A DNA stretch of 64,000 bases from Flavobacteriales bacterium (GTDB lineage: Bacteria > Bacteroidota > Bacteroidia > Flavobacteriales > Flavobacteriaceae), in the NCBI GenBank assembly GCA_026993355.1, contig JALWTX010000001.1:32856-96855 (forward strand), in the 5' to 3' direction. A program made the translations under genes and the position numbers. Numbering within the stretch: the first letter of the stretch is position 1; each line of letters starts with the position of its first letter. Under the pieces are notes generated by a model. It was not told the origin of the DNA. It made no database searches and saw only the letters and a list, made by a program, of their open reading frames with translations. Shown piece by piece: positions 1 to 8,035 of the stretch.

Positions 1-273
1 AATAACGACCGGCAATTGTTGTGTATCATAGCCCGGTTGTTGGACTACCACAACCTGATTACCAACCGGCACCCAGACAATTTCGAAAGCGCCTTTTGTA
101 TCGGTTTTGCGGTGTAAATCAGTATTCAAAATTTTTACGACAATACCACTTAGGGGTTTGCCGGTGTCTGCATCAATAATAATTCCTCTGACTGTTCCTT
201 TTTTGTTTTGCGCGTAAGTGAGCGAAACAAAGAACAAAAGAATTAAACTTATAAACTTGTTTAGTTTTTGCAT
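1..273 (-). CDS. N-terminal part of a TonB-dependent receptor or other CarboxypepD_reg-like secreted protein (cut by window edge)
   Basis: Only the first 91 codons are in the window and the frame is open at the edge. The protein begins with a clear signal peptide (MQKLNKFISLILLFFVSLTYA, cleavage expected before QNKK). It continues as a beta-sandwich of the CarboxypepD_reg-like type, with the family phrases GIIIDADTGKPLSGIVVKI and TDTKGAFEI. In Bacteroidota this domain usually precedes the plug of a SusC/TonB-dependent receptor, but it also occurs in other surface proteins, so the final identity is open. A perfect TAnnTTTG -7 box lies about 35 bases upstream of the ATG on the same strand. Confidence 0.7.
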   Translation of the reverse strand, partial: MQKLNKFISLILLFFVSLTYAQNKKGTVRGIIIDADTGKPLSGIVVKILNTDLHRKTDTKGAFEIVWVPVGNQVVVVQQPGYDTQQLPVVI

Positions 274-308
274 TTTATTTCAATTTTTATTTTTATTTGG
301 TTATACTG

Positions 309-316
309 CAAACTTA
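309..316 (-). promoter_or_regulatory. -7 box (TAAGTTTG) for the leftward receptor-like gene
   Basis: On the minus strand this reads TAAGTTTG, matching the Bacteroidota -7 consensus TAnnTTTG. I found no TTTG -33 element at the usual 17-23 base distance, so only half of a promoter is visible. Confidence 0.4.
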
Positions 317-340
317 CATCTTTTTTTGATATTTATTTTG

Positions 341-348
341 TAATTTTG
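341..348 (+). promoter_or_regulatory. -7 box (TAATTTTG) upstream of the nuclease-like lipoprotein gene
   Basis: TAATTTTG matches TAnnTTTG exactly and faces the gene starting at 433, which would leave a leader of about 80 bases. TTTG-like strings occur upstream, but at 12 bases rather than 17-23, so the -33 element is not convincing. Confidence 0.3.
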
Positions 349-432
349 ACAGGTTTTGCAAAAATAAACCGTTCAAAATTTATATAATTATACATTAAAT
401 ATTATATTACAAACAAAAAACAATTTTAAACA

Positions 433-1521
433 ATGAAAAGGATTTTAATTTTAGGGTGGTTAACCATATTTTTTTTCTCATGTGGCACAACTAAAACAAC
501 CACAACCGGCCAATCATCAAAAAAAACAGTTACCGGTAAAAAATACTTGGCACGTACCATTGCATTTTATAATTTAGAAAATTTATTTGACACCATTGAC
601 GACCCCAACAAACGCGATGAAGACTTTACACCCAATGGCCGTGATCACTGGACCAGTGCCAAATACCATAAAAAATTACATAACTTGGCAACTGTTTTAG
701 CCGATATAGGCAAAAAAGAAACCCATACCTCACCGGCTCTGATTGGTGTAGCCGAAGTAGAAAACCGCGGTGTATTAGAAGATTTATTGAAAACCCCGCC
801 CTTAGCCGGCAAACAATACGGCATTATTCATTTTGACTCACCCGACAGACGTGGTATCGATGTGGCTTTACTCTATAAAAAAAGATTTTTTAAGCCTATT
901 AATTACAAAAAATATCCTTTACTTATTTATGATAATAATACCGGGCATCGTATTTACACCCGTGACCAACTGGTTGTTACCGGTATGTTAGATGGCGAAA
1001 AAATTCACGTCATTGTAGACCACTGGCCCTCCAGACGTGGTGGTGAAGCACGTAGTCGTCCTAAACGGATTAAAGCAGCCCAATTGACAAAAAAAATAAC
1101 CGATTCCATTTTAAGAGAAGAGCCCAATGCCAAAATTGTCATTATGGGCGATTTAAATGACGACCCGAACAGTCCAAGCGTGAAACAGGTTTTTCATTCA
1201 ACAGCTGACAAAAGCAAAGCTAATTTGACCGGTTATTACAACACAATGGAACACTTTTTTAATCGTGGTATTGGCACTTTAGCCTATAGAGATGGTTGGA
1301 ATTTATTTGACCAGATTATCATTACCCCGGGACTATTGAATAACACCAACGATTATCAGTTTCATTTTTGGAAATCGGGCATTTACAGTAAGCCTTTTAT
1401 GAAAAACAGGAAAGGACGATACAAAGGATATCCCAAAAGAACATTGGTAGGCGGTCAATTTATAGGCGGCTACAGCGACCACTTCCCTACTTACATTATT
1501 ATAGTCCGCGCTGTGGAATAA
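433..1521 (+). CDS. Endonuclease/exonuclease/phosphatase (EEP) family lipoprotein
   Basis: 362 residues. A signal sequence ends in a lipobox (FFSC, Cys17), so the protein should be a lipid-anchored envelope protein. The rest is an EEP fold: FYNLENLFD near residue 47 (Asn), VAEVENR near 107 (metal-binding Glu), RRGIDVALLYK, VDHWPSRRGG, the catalytic GDLNDDPNSPS near 236 and the terminal SDHFPTY (His). Members hydrolyse phosphodiester bonds in nucleic acids or similar substrates with a divalent metal. A surface nuclease for DNA scavenging is plausible but inferred. It stands alone, followed by two strong hairpin terminators. Confidence 0.88.
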   Translation: MKRILILGWLTIFFFSCGTTKTTTTGQSSKKTVTGKKYLARTIAFYNLENLFDTIDDPNKRDEDFTPNGRDHWTSAKYHKKLHNLATVLADIGKKETHTSPALIGVAEVENRGVLEDLLKTPPLAGKQYGIIHFDSPDRRGIDVALLYKKRFFKPINYKKYPLLIYDNNTGHRIYTRDQLVVTGMLDGEKIHVIVDHWPSRRGGEARSRPKRIKAAQLTKKITDSILREEPNAKIVIMGDLNDDPNSPSVKQVFHSTADKSKANLTGYYNTMEHFFNRGIGTLAYRDGWNLFDQIIITPGLLNNTNDYQFHFWKSGIYSKPFMKNRKGRYKGYPKRTLVGGQFIGGYSDHFPTYIIIVRAVE

Positions 1522-1536
1522 AAAGATGATTGATAC

Positions 1537-1573
1537 AAAAAACCCTGCATGATTTTCGTGCAGGGTTTTTTAT
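1537..1573 (+). terminator. Rho-independent terminator after the EEP lipoprotein gene
   Basis: The inverted repeat AAAAACCCTGCA / TGCAGGGTTTTT has a 9-base loop and is followed by T-rich sequence. It sits about 15 bases after the stop codon. The symmetric A/T flanks allow it to work in both directions, so it may also stop the leftward tRNA transcript. Confidence 0.85.
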
Positions 1574-1578
1574 TTTTT

Positions 1579-1618
1579 AAAAAAGGCTGTCTCAAAAATA
1601 ATAGAGACAGCCTTTTTT
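1579..1618 (-). terminator. Second hairpin terminator, between the lipoprotein gene and tRNA-Ser
   Basis: The perfect inverted repeat AAAAAAGGCTGTCTC / GAGACAGCCTTTTTT has a 10-base loop. It lies 3 bases from the 3' end of the leftward tRNA-Ser, with a run of T on either strand. It is best placed to terminate the tRNA transcript and could also back up the preceding terminator. Confidence 0.85.
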
Positions 1619-1621
1619 CTG

Positions 1622-1706
1622 CGGAGAGTGAGGGATTCGAACCCCCGGTGGGTTGCCCCACAACGGTTTTCAAGACCGCCGCATTCGACCACTCTGCCAA
1701 CTCTCC
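1622..1706 (-). tRNA. tRNA-Ser (TGA anticodon)
   Basis: Read on the minus strand, the acceptor arms GGAGAGT / ACTCTCC pair fully, with discriminator G and no encoded CCA. The anticodon loop CTTGAAA gives TGA. The long variable arm (GTGGGGCAACCCAC) is typical of a class II serine tRNA, and the T arm contains GGTTCGAATCC. It is transcribed leftward, probably together with the CAT tRNA 60 bases upstream. Confidence 0.96.
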
Positions 1707-1766
1707 TTCAACCAATAGTCCAACAGACTATTATATGTTTCAAGCGAGGTAAAATATCGCTTTTAG

Positions 1767-1840
1767 TAGCGAGGGCGGGAATTGAACCCGCGACCTCCGG
1801 GTTATGAATCCGACGCTCTAACCGTCTGAGCTACCTCGCC
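1767..1840 (-). tRNA. tRNA with CAT anticodon, probably elongator tRNA-Met
   Basis: On the minus strand the acceptor GGCGAGG pairs with CCTCGCT (first pair G-U), with discriminator A. The D arm GCTC/GAGC and T arm GCGGG/CCCGC are intact, and the anticodon loop is TTCATAA. It lacks the initiator's mismatched first pair and anticodon-stem G-C run, so it is not the initiator. A lysidine-modified tRNA-Ile2 also reads CAT in DNA and is not excluded by eye. Confidence 0.92.
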
Positions 1841-1858
1841 ATTGTTGGTTTCGGAGTG

Positions 1859-1888
1859 CAAATATAAAAAGATTTTTAATATTTGAAA
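1859..1888 (-). promoter_or_regulatory. Promoter for the leftward tRNA pair
   Basis: The minus strand carries TATATTTG (1859-1866), an exact TAnnTTTG -7 box. TTTC lies 18 bases upstream where the -33 TTTG is expected. Transcription would begin about a dozen bases before the CAT tRNA. Confidence 0.55.
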
Positions 1889-1945
1889 CTAAAAATGAAA
1901 GATTATTTTTTAAAGGAAATAATTAAAAACCTATAAAATTGAGTA

Positions 1946-2434
1946 TCAGTCAAAAGAAACACCGGGATGTGAAATAAAATATTGTTCTTCATTGTTTATG
2001 TGGACTAAAAAACTGAGTTTTTCAATCTTCTGTTTCATCAATAGAATTAACAAAAGCGCATAAGCGGCAAAAAACATAAATAGCAAATTAGCAGTGGAGC
2101 TAAATATTATAATATTAATCAGACCATATATAAAAATTAACATTAGATTTAAGAAAAAAAATCTTGAAAAGTAAATTAATTTGAGCCTGAAATTTGTGAT
2201 TTTAAAAGTTTTCTTTGATAAAAGTTTTTTTATAAAGCCTGAAAACAGATAAAGCAACAAACCCATCACTATATCTAAATAAAAAAATATAATCTGATCA
2301 TCATTTACCTGTAAAGAATGCTTCCCTGCCCAAACATAAGACAACGTCATACATAAAAGGAAAGTAAATAATAGAATCATGTAAATGGCGTTTAAGCGCT
2401 TAAAATAAACCCCAAAGTTCGACCAAGTCAACAT
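1946..2434 (-). CDS. Small four-helix membrane protein of unknown function
   Basis: 162 residues. I do not recognise a family. Hydrophobic segments lie at about residues 16-36, 48-68, 86-108 and 110-130, joined by short basic loops (KKLLSKKTFK, KQKIEK). A short soluble tail ends in HPGVSFD. It stands alone between a tRNA pair and the divergent dcw operon. A TATCTTTG -7 box 24 bases upstream of the ATG supports it being a real gene. Codon use is AT-rich, like intergenic DNA here, so a fast-evolving lineage-specific gene is likely. Confidence 0.6.
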   Translation of the reverse strand: MLTWSNFGVYFKRLNAIYMILLFTFLLCMTLSYVWAGKHSLQVNDDQIIFFYLDIVMGLLLYLFSGFIKKLLSKKTFKITNFRLKLIYFSRFFFLNLMLIFIYGLINIIIFSSTANLLFMFFAAYALLLILLMKQKIEKLSFLVHINNEEQYFISHPGVSFD

Positions 2435-2457
2435 TATTTTTTGTGTTATTAGGTTGC

Positions 2458-2465
2458 CAAAGATA
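2458..2465 (-). promoter_or_regulatory. -7 box (TATCTTTG) for the small membrane protein gene
   Basis: The minus strand reads TATCTTTG, an exact TAnnTTTG, 24 bases before the leftward ATG. No clear -33 TTTG is seen. Confidence 0.4.
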
Positions 2466-2830
2466 AAGGATATTTATGGGAAAATAATGGGATATAGCTT
2501 ATTTATTTATAAAAAATTTAATAACCTACAACACCACTTACTATTTAAAGAAACTTTAGTTATGTTAATACAGGTTCCCATTTATTACCTATACTACAAT
2601 AATTTTACGCCCTTTTCATCTCAATATAATTTTTTTAACAAAACTTACCTAAAATTAGGCTTGTTACTTGCCAAATTGTTAAAATGTATTTCTTGAAATT
2701 TAAAATGCAAAAAATTAGATTTTAACAAAAATTTAATTTTAACACTGTTTTACCAATAAATATTGTCATTTAAACAATAAACTAAACATTTACCTGACAT
2801 TAATTCAACAACCGAAAAGTTATTAACAAA
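2466..2830. other. AT-rich intergenic region upstream of the dcw operon
   Basis: No supported gene lies here. An 80-codon open frame on the plus strand (2454-2696) has no recognisable family, no good start site and overlaps the -7 box of the divergent gene, so I treat it as chance. The sequence is very A/T-rich with oligo-A and oligo-T runs, and leads into the mraZ control region. Confidence 0.5.
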
Positions 2831-2855
2831 GTGGTAAAAAGTGGTAAAAAGTGCA
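2831..2855 (+). promoter_or_regulatory. Putative MraZ operator: tandem 10-base repeats
   Basis: GTGGTAAAAA occurs twice in succession, followed by a third partial copy, GTGCA. This gives GTG-headed half-sites on one face of the helix at exactly 10-base spacing. MraZ is known to bind direct GTGGG-like repeats with 5-base spacers in front of its own operon. Here the repeats occupy the position where the -33 element would be for the -7 box at 2866, so binding should repress. The link to MraZ is inferred from the motif and position. Confidence 0.7.
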
Positions 2856-2865
2856 GAATAATTAG

Positions 2866-2873
2866 TAATTTTG
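2866..2873 (+). promoter_or_regulatory. -7 box (TAATTTTG) of the dcw operon
   Basis: This is an exact TAnnTTTG located 20 bases before the mraZ ATG. Transcription would start around 2880, leaving a leader of only about 12 bases. The -33 region is taken up by the MraZ-type repeats. Confidence 0.6.
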
Positions 2874-2892
2874 AGTAATAAAGAAATGCCAA

Positions 2893-3360
2893 ATGATTAA
2901 TCCGCTAAATGGAACATATTATTGCAAAATGGATGCTAAGGGCAGAATCATGCTCCCGGCAGAATTGCGCAAGCAATTATCTGATTTGCAAATGGATAGT
3001 TTCATTCTAAAAAGAGCGGTTTTTCATGATAATTTAGAAATGCATCCCAAATCGGAATGGAGCAAATTAATGGAAAAATTGAACAAATTAAACCGGTTTA
3101 AAAAGAAAAATGTCGATTTTCTGACTCGCTTTCTGGCCGGTGTTCGAAATGTTAACATTGATGCAACAGGACGTTTGCAAATACCAAAAGATTTGGTCGA
3201 AAAAGCCAAACTAAAAAAAGAAGTCGTGATAGCTTCTGCTATTAATATTTTACAAATTTGGGATAAAGATATATATGAACAATTTTTGCAAAACAGTATA
3301 GACGATTTTTCAGATTTAGCAGAAGAAGTAATGGGCGAAATAGATTTTGATGATGAGTAA
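2893..3360 (+). CDS. mraZ: Transcriptional regulator MraZ
   Basis: 155 residues, normal for the family. It contains two AbrB-like swapped-hairpin domains, each with the hallmark 'D.KGRI.lP.elR' phrase: MDAKGRIMLPAELR near residue 14 and IDATGRLQIPKDLV near 92. MraZ is a DNA-binding regulator that represses the division and cell-wall operon by binding repeats upstream of itself. Matching repeats are present just before the gene. The ATG chosen opens MINPLNGTYYCKMD; an ATG 7 bases earlier is out of frame. The last codons overlap rsmH. Confidence 0.96.
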   Translation: MINPLNGTYYCKMDAKGRIMLPAELRKQLSDLQMDSFILKRAVFHDNLEMHPKSEWSKLMEKLNKLNRFKKKNVDFLTRFLAGVRNVNIDATGRLQIPKDLVEKAKLKKEVVIASAINILQIWDKDIYEQFLQNSIDDFSDLAEEVMGEIDFDDE

Positions 3361-4282
3361 CCAAAAACAGACATATCATGTTCCGGTACTATTGAAAGAA
3401 AGTGTAGACGGTTTAAACATTAAACCGGATGGCACCTATGTCGATGTAACCTTTGGCGGCGGTGGTCATTCAAAAGAAATCTTGAAACGACTCGGCCCAA
3501 AAGGTCATTTATATGCTTTTGATCAAGATGAAGATGCCGTTGCAAATAAAATAGACGATCCGCGTTTTACCCTTATTGAAGGTAATTTTGCCAATCTGAA
3601 AAACTATTTAAGATTGGAGGGAGTAAAAGAAATCGATGGCCTTCTGGCCGATTTAGGCATTTCATCACACCAAATAAATGAACCGCAAAGAGGTTTTTCG
3701 ACCCGTTTTGATGAAAAATTGGATATGCGCATGAACCAGTCTGCCAAAATTTCCGCTTTTGATGTGGTCAACAAATATGACGAATATGCGTTGCGAAAAA
3801 TATTTTCACAATATGGCGACCTGAAAAATGCTGCAACACTCGCCAAAAGTATTGTTAAAGCCCGTGAGGATGGTCCTATTGAAACAACCGGCCGGTTAAA
3901 TGAAATTGTAAGTAAACATTTTCCAAAATTAAAATTGAATAAATTTTTAGCCAAATTATACCAAGCACTGCGCATAGAAGTTAATGGAGAAATTGAAGCA
4001 CTTAAAAAAATGCTGCAACAAGCCGCTATGATAATTAAACCGGGCGGACGATTAAGTGTTATTTCATACCATTCACTAGAAGACCGATTGGTCAAACGCT
4101 TTATACGGGATGGTTTGTTTGAAGGGCAACCCGAAAAAGATTTTTATGGCCACACAAAAGTGCCATTTAAAAAAGTGAGTAAATTGATTATTCCTTCTAC
4201 CGAAGAAATAGAAAAAAATCCAAGGGCCAGAAGTGCCAAGTTGCGTGTAGCCGAAAGAACTGAATCGCCTTACAAACTATGA
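3350..4282 (+). CDS. rsmH: 16S rRNA (cytosine-1402-N4)-methyltransferase RsmH (MraW)
   Basis: About 310 residues. RsmH uses S-adenosylmethionine to methylate N4 of C1402 in the ribosomal P site. The N-terminal HVPVLLKESVDGL, the SAM-binding VDVTFGGGGHSKEIL, GLLADLGISSHQ, the insertion-domain QALRIEVNGEIEAL and the C-terminal SYHSLEDRLVKRF are all family signatures. The frame can be extended to a TTG at 3347, but two tandem ATGs (3350, 3353) are better starts. It overlaps mraZ by about 11 bases and its stop overlaps ftsL, indicating translational coupling. Confidence 0.96.
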   Translation: MMSNQKQTYHVPVLLKESVDGLNIKPDGTYVDVTFGGGGHSKEILKRLGPKGHLYAFDQDEDAVANKIDDPRFTLIEGNFANLKNYLRLEGVKEIDGLLADLGISSHQINEPQRGFSTRFDEKLDMRMNQSAKISAFDVVNKYDEYALRKIFSQYGDLKNAATLAKSIVKAREDGPIETTGRLNEIVSKHFPKLKLNKFLAKLYQALRIEVNGEIEALKKMLQQAAMIIKPGGRLSVISYHSLEDRLVKRFIRDGLFEGQPEKDFYGHTKVPFKKVSKLIIPSTEEIEKNPRARSAKLRVAERTESPYKL

Positions 4283-4590
4283 GCATATGGTCAATTATAA
4301 AGGCAGATTATTTAACCAACGAAAATGCCGCCAAAAACTGGAGTTTTATTTTAATGTTGGTTATCATGGGGCTCAGTATCATCAATTTGTCACATTTGGC
4401 TGATGCTAAAGTAAAAAAAATAGTCAAACTAAATAAAGAAGTTAAAGCTTTACGTTCTGAATATGTGGAACTTAAAGCAAAAGTCATCAAACAAAAAATG
4501 GTGACCAATGTCTATGAACGGTTAAAAAACGAAGGCTTTGTTTTGCCTAAAAAACAACCCATAAAGATTAAATTTAAAGAACAAAAATGA
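4279..4590 (+). CDS. ftsL: FtsL-like divisome protein
   Basis: 103 residues. It has a short cytoplasmic tail, one membrane helix at about residues 22-40, and then a charged periplasmic coiled coil (KVKKIVKLNKEVKALRSEYV region, residues 45-85). This is the layout of FtsL, which joins FtsQ and FtsB in a complex that activates FtsWI. The sequence is weakly conserved, so the call rests on topology and on its fixed place between rsmH and ftsI. Its ATG overlaps the rsmH stop (ATGA) and its stop overlaps the ftsI ATG. Confidence 0.85.
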   Translation: MSIWSIIKADYLTNENAAKNWSFILMLVIMGLSIINLSHLADAKVKKIVKLNKEVKALRSEYVELKAKVIKQKMVTNVYERLKNEGFVLPKKQPIKIKFKEQK

Positions 4591-6548
4591 ATCGCGAAGA
4601 AATAAATATTACCAAAAGAAGCGGGATTGTATTCAGCCTGCTGTTCTTCTTTGCTTTGCTTATTGTCGCAAAGTTGATTCATATTCAATATATAGAAGGG
4701 AACAAATACCGCGCGTTAGCCCAAAAATATACGCTTAAAGAATTCAAAATTAAAGCAAACCGCGGCAATATATATGCGGGTGATGGTAGTTTATTGGCTA
4801 CATCTGTACCAAAATACGACATTGCCTTTGATCCGACAGCCCCATCAGATCAAAACTTTAACCGGTATATTGATGTCCTTTGCCAAAAACTCTCAAGGCA
4901 AACCGGAAAACCGGCCGAAAAATTTAAAAGAACTTTTGCCTCGGCCCGTAAACATAACCGTAAATATATAAAGATATTGAAAGGTGTTGATTATACTACC
5001 TATCAAAAAGTTAAAAAATACCCTTTGTTTAAATTGGGAGTTAACAAAGGAGGTTTTATTGCTGAACTGCATACGAAGCGGGCTTATCCTTTAGGCAATA
5101 TTTTAAAAAGAACCATAGGTTTTGATCACGGCAAAGGGAACAGCGCCGGTATAGAAGGGACTTACAGCAGTTATTTACGTGGAAAGGATGGAATGCAAAA
5201 GAAACAAAAAATAAAATATGGCGTTTGGAAACCACTAAGTGACATAAATGATATTGAACCACAAGATGGTTATGATATAGTCACAAATATCGATTTAGAT
5301 ATGCAAAGTATGGCACATTATACTTTGCTCAACCAATTAAAAAAATTTGAAGCAGAGCATGGCAGTTTGGTTATAATGGATGTTAAAACCGGGGCTATTA
5401 AAGCCATGGTAAATTTAGGACGGACGGCGGACGGCACTTACAAAGAACGCCGGAATTATGCCGTTTTCGAAACACATGAACCCGGTTCAACCTTTAAATT
5501 ATTCTCTATCATGGCACTGTTAGAAGACAAACGAGTCAAACCCTCAGACATAGTTGATACAGGGAACGGTCTTTATAAAATCTATAACAAAAATGTGAGG
5601 GATGCCCATAGACATGGCTTAGGCAAACTTAGTGTTCAACAAGTTTTTGAAAAAAGCTCAAATGTCGGCGTTGTTAAATTGGTTTATAAAAATTACAAGG
5701 ACAATCCGCAAGCTTTTGTCAACAGACTTTACAATTTCGGTTTGCACGAAAAAGTACATATAGACATAAAAGGCGAAGGGCAGCCTTATATTCCCGATCC
5801 GAAAGATAAAAAATGGAGCGGCATCTCACTCCCTTGGATGGCTTATGGCTACGGCGTTGAAATGACCGACATTCAGATTTTGTCTTATTACAATGCGATA
5901 GCCAATAACGGAAAAATGATGAAGCCATACTTGGTCAATAAAATTAAATCCTTCGATCATACCATAAAAGACTTTAACCCAAGAATATTAAACAGTTCTA
6001 TTGCATCCGGCCCAACAATACATCAAATGCAAAAAATGCTGAGAGGCGTGGTCACAGAAGGAACAGCTACTAATATTAATAGTCCATTTGTAAAAATAGC
6101 CGGTAAAACAGGGACCGCACAAACAGAATATTGGAAAGGCAAGGGGCAATATATTGCCTCATTTGTCGGTTATTTCCCGGCAGATGAGCCTAAATATTCC
6201 ATGATTGTGGTTGTGCATAAACCTAATCCCGAAAAAGGTTATTATGGCAATATTGTAGCCGCACCGGTATTTAAAACAATGGCAGAATATATTTATGGCA
6301 GGATGCCCAAAAATATAAAATTGGCCGCTTTAAATTCGAAAACAGCTAAAAAAACCGAACAAATTGCAGAGAAATACAAAACCATAATGCCCGATTTAAA
6401 GGGATTGCCCTCTAAAGATGCGCTCTACATTTTAGAAAACATGGGTTTGAAAGTGCATTTAAATGGTCATGGCAACGTTATAAAACAATCGATACCCCGT
6501 GGACAAAAAATCAGAAAAAATCAATTGGTTGAACTTAAATTAACATGA
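4587..6548 (+). CDS. ftsI: Division-specific transpeptidase FtsI (PBP3) with C-terminal PASTA domain
   Basis: 653 residues. One N-terminal membrane helix (about 14-34) is followed by a PBP dimerisation domain and a transpeptidase domain. The three active-site motifs are intact: S301-T-F-K304, S357-S-N, and K507-T-G-T. A PASTA domain fills the last 60 residues (MPDLKGLPSKDALYILENMG). FtsI cross-links septal peptidoglycan together with FtsW. It overlaps ftsL by ATGA and its TGA overlaps the murE start, so the genes are translationally coupled. No key residue is missing. Confidence 0.97.
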   Translation: MNREEINITKRSGIVFSLLFFFALLIVAKLIHIQYIEGNKYRALAQKYTLKEFKIKANRGNIYAGDGSLLATSVPKYDIAFDPTAPSDQNFNRYIDVLCQKLSRQTGKPAEKFKRTFASARKHNRKYIKILKGVDYTTYQKVKKYPLFKLGVNKGGFIAELHTKRAYPLGNILKRTIGFDHGKGNSAGIEGTYSSYLRGKDGMQKKQKIKYGVWKPLSDINDIEPQDGYDIVTNIDLDMQSMAHYTLLNQLKKFEAEHGSLVIMDVKTGAIKAMVNLGRTADGTYKERRNYAVFETHEPGSTFKLFSIMALLEDKRVKPSDIVDTGNGLYKIYNKNVRDAHRHGLGKLSVQQVFEKSSNVGVVKLVYKNYKDNPQAFVNRLYNFGLHEKVHIDIKGEGQPYIPDPKDKKWSGISLPWMAYGYGVEMTDIQILSYYNAIANNGKMMKPYLVNKIKSFDHTIKDFNPRILNSSIASGPTIHQMQKMLRGVVTEGTATNINSPFVKIAGKTGTAQTEYWKGKGQYIASFVGYFPADEPKYSMIVVVHKPNPEKGYYGNIVAAPVFKTMAEYIYGRMPKNIKLAALNSKTAKKTEQIAEKYKTIMPDLKGLPSKDALYILENMGLKVHLNGHGNVIKQSIPRGQKIRKNQLVELKLT

Positions 6549-8035
6549 AAAAATCATTCGACATATTAAAAGATATCGAAGTTCTTAAAAGTGAAGGCGA
6601 TAAAAACCGCCCTCTGAATCATATTCAATATGACTCAAGAAAAGTTGTGCCCGGTGACTTGTTTATAGCTTTAGAAGGCGTACAAACTGATGGTCATCAA
6701 TACATTGAAAAAGCTATTGAAAAAGGTGCTAAAACCATTATCGTAGAAAAATGGCAAGAAAACCTACCGGCTGATATTACCCAAATTAAAGTGCCAAACA
6801 CACATGCAGCATTAGCCATCATGGCGTCAAACTACTATAATCGTCCTTCCGCTAAATTAAAACTAATAGGTATAACCGGCACCAATGGCAAAACCACAAC
6901 AGCAAGCCTGTCTTATCAGCTTTTTAAAAAAGCAGGTTATAAAGCCGGATTACTGTCAACCGTAAAAATTTTGGTTGACGATCAAACTTATCCGGCAACT
7001 CATACCACGCCCGACCCACTGATGATTAACTATTATTTAAATAAAATGGTTAAAGCCGGCGTAACACACGCCTTTATGGAAGTCAGCTCGCATGGAATAG
7101 ACCAACACCGTATTGTGGGATTAGATTTTGACGGTGCTGTTTTCACCAACTTGACTCATGACCACTTGGATTATCATAAAACCTTTATCCAATACCGTGA
7201 TACCAAAAAACAATTTTTTAATCAATTGAAAAAAGAAGCATTTGCCTTGGTTAATGCCGATGATAAAAACGGTCTGTTTATGCTGCAAAATACCGCAGCA
7301 CGCAAACTTACATATGCCCTGAAAAATCCGGCTGATTACAAAGCCAAAATATTGGAACAAAATTTCTCAGGCATGTTACTTTCTATCAACAATATGGATG
7401 TTTGGGTACGCTTAGTGGGCTTATTTAATGCCTATAATATCTTAGCTGTTTTTGCCATTGCCGACCAACTTGGGACAGAAGCTTTTGAAAGTTTGCAAAT
7501 CATTAGTCAATTGGAAAGTGTTGATGGCCGGTTTGAACTTATTTTATCGCCAGAAGGTAAAATTGCCATAGTTGATTATGCTCATACACCCGATGCTTTA
7601 GAAAATGTGTTGAAAACAATCAACCGTATTCGCCCTAAAAATCAAGAAAAACTAATCACCGTTGTAGGAGCAGGTGGCAACCGCGACAAAACCAAAAGGC
7701 CGGAAATGGCTGCCGTTGCTGCCAAACTCAGTGACAGTGTCATATTTACCTCCGACAATCCGCGTAATGAAAATCCGGAAACGATTATAGATGACATGGA
7801 AAAGGGTGTACCGGCTGAATATTACCGGAAAACCTTGCGTATTACCGATAGACGGCAAGCCATTAGAGCTGCCGGCAGTTTAGCCAATCCGGGCGACATT
7901 ATTTTAGTTGCCGGCAAAGGACATGAAGACTATCAAATCGTCAATGACATAAAATCTCATTTTGATGATAGAGAAGAAATAAAAAAAGTTTTCGGTCTTA
8001 CCGAAACCAAAATTTCACCTAAAAAACCAAACTAA
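6545..8035 (+). CDS. murE: UDP-MurNAc-tripeptide synthetase MurE (meso-diaminopimelate type)
   Basis: 496 residues, full length with all three Mur ligase domains. The ATP loop is GTNGKTT at about 112-118. A TTPDPLM uridine-side segment, the [10 protein letters not shown] stretch and a GKGHEDYQ C-terminus follow. The substrate-selecting motif is DNPRNEN, the DNPR form that recognises meso-diaminopimelate rather than lysine. The enzyme adds the third residue of the stem peptide using ATP in the cytoplasm. The start overlaps ftsI (ATGA) and the stop shares a base with the mraY ATG (TAATG). It is the only complete Mur ligase in this cluster. Confidence 0.97.
   Translation: MKKSFDILKDIEVLKSEGDKNRPLNHIQYDSRKVVPGDLFIALEGVQTDGHQYIEKAIEKGAKTIIVEKWQENLPADITQIKVPNTHAALAIMASNYYNRPSAKLKLIGITGTNGKTTTASLSYQLFKKAGYKAGLLSTVKILVDDQTYPATHTTPDPLMINYYLNKMVKAGVTHAFMEVSSHGIDQHRIVGLDFDGAVFTNLTHDHLDYHKTFIQYRDTKKQFFNQLKKEAFALVNADDKNGLFMLQNTAARKLTYALKNPADYKAKILEQNFSGMLLSINNMDVWVRLVGLFNAYNILAVFAIADQLGTEAFESLQIISQLESVDGRFELILSPEGKIAIVDYAHTPDALENVLKTINRIRPKNQEKLITVVGAGGNRDKTKRPEMAAVAAKLSDSVIFTSDNPRNENPETIIDDMEKGVPAEYYRKTLRITDRRQAIRAAGSLANPGDIILVAGKGHEDYQIVNDIKSHFDDREEIKKVFGLTETKISPKKPN

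Noticed and set aside
1491..1752. Open frames across the tRNA-Ser region on both strands
   Set aside because: They run through terminators and a tRNA gene, and their coding is explained by those RNA features.
1743..1774. Near-repeat of the tRNA 3' acceptor (AGCGAGG) just beyond the CAT tRNA, as a possible integration scar
   Set aside because: The copy is only 7 bases, with no integrase or foreign DNA beside it, so chance or local duplication is enough.
2454..2696. 80-codon plus-strand open frame before mraZ
   Set aside because: No family resemblance and A/T-rich random-looking composition. It overlaps a -7 box of the opposite gene and lacks a good ribosome-binding site.
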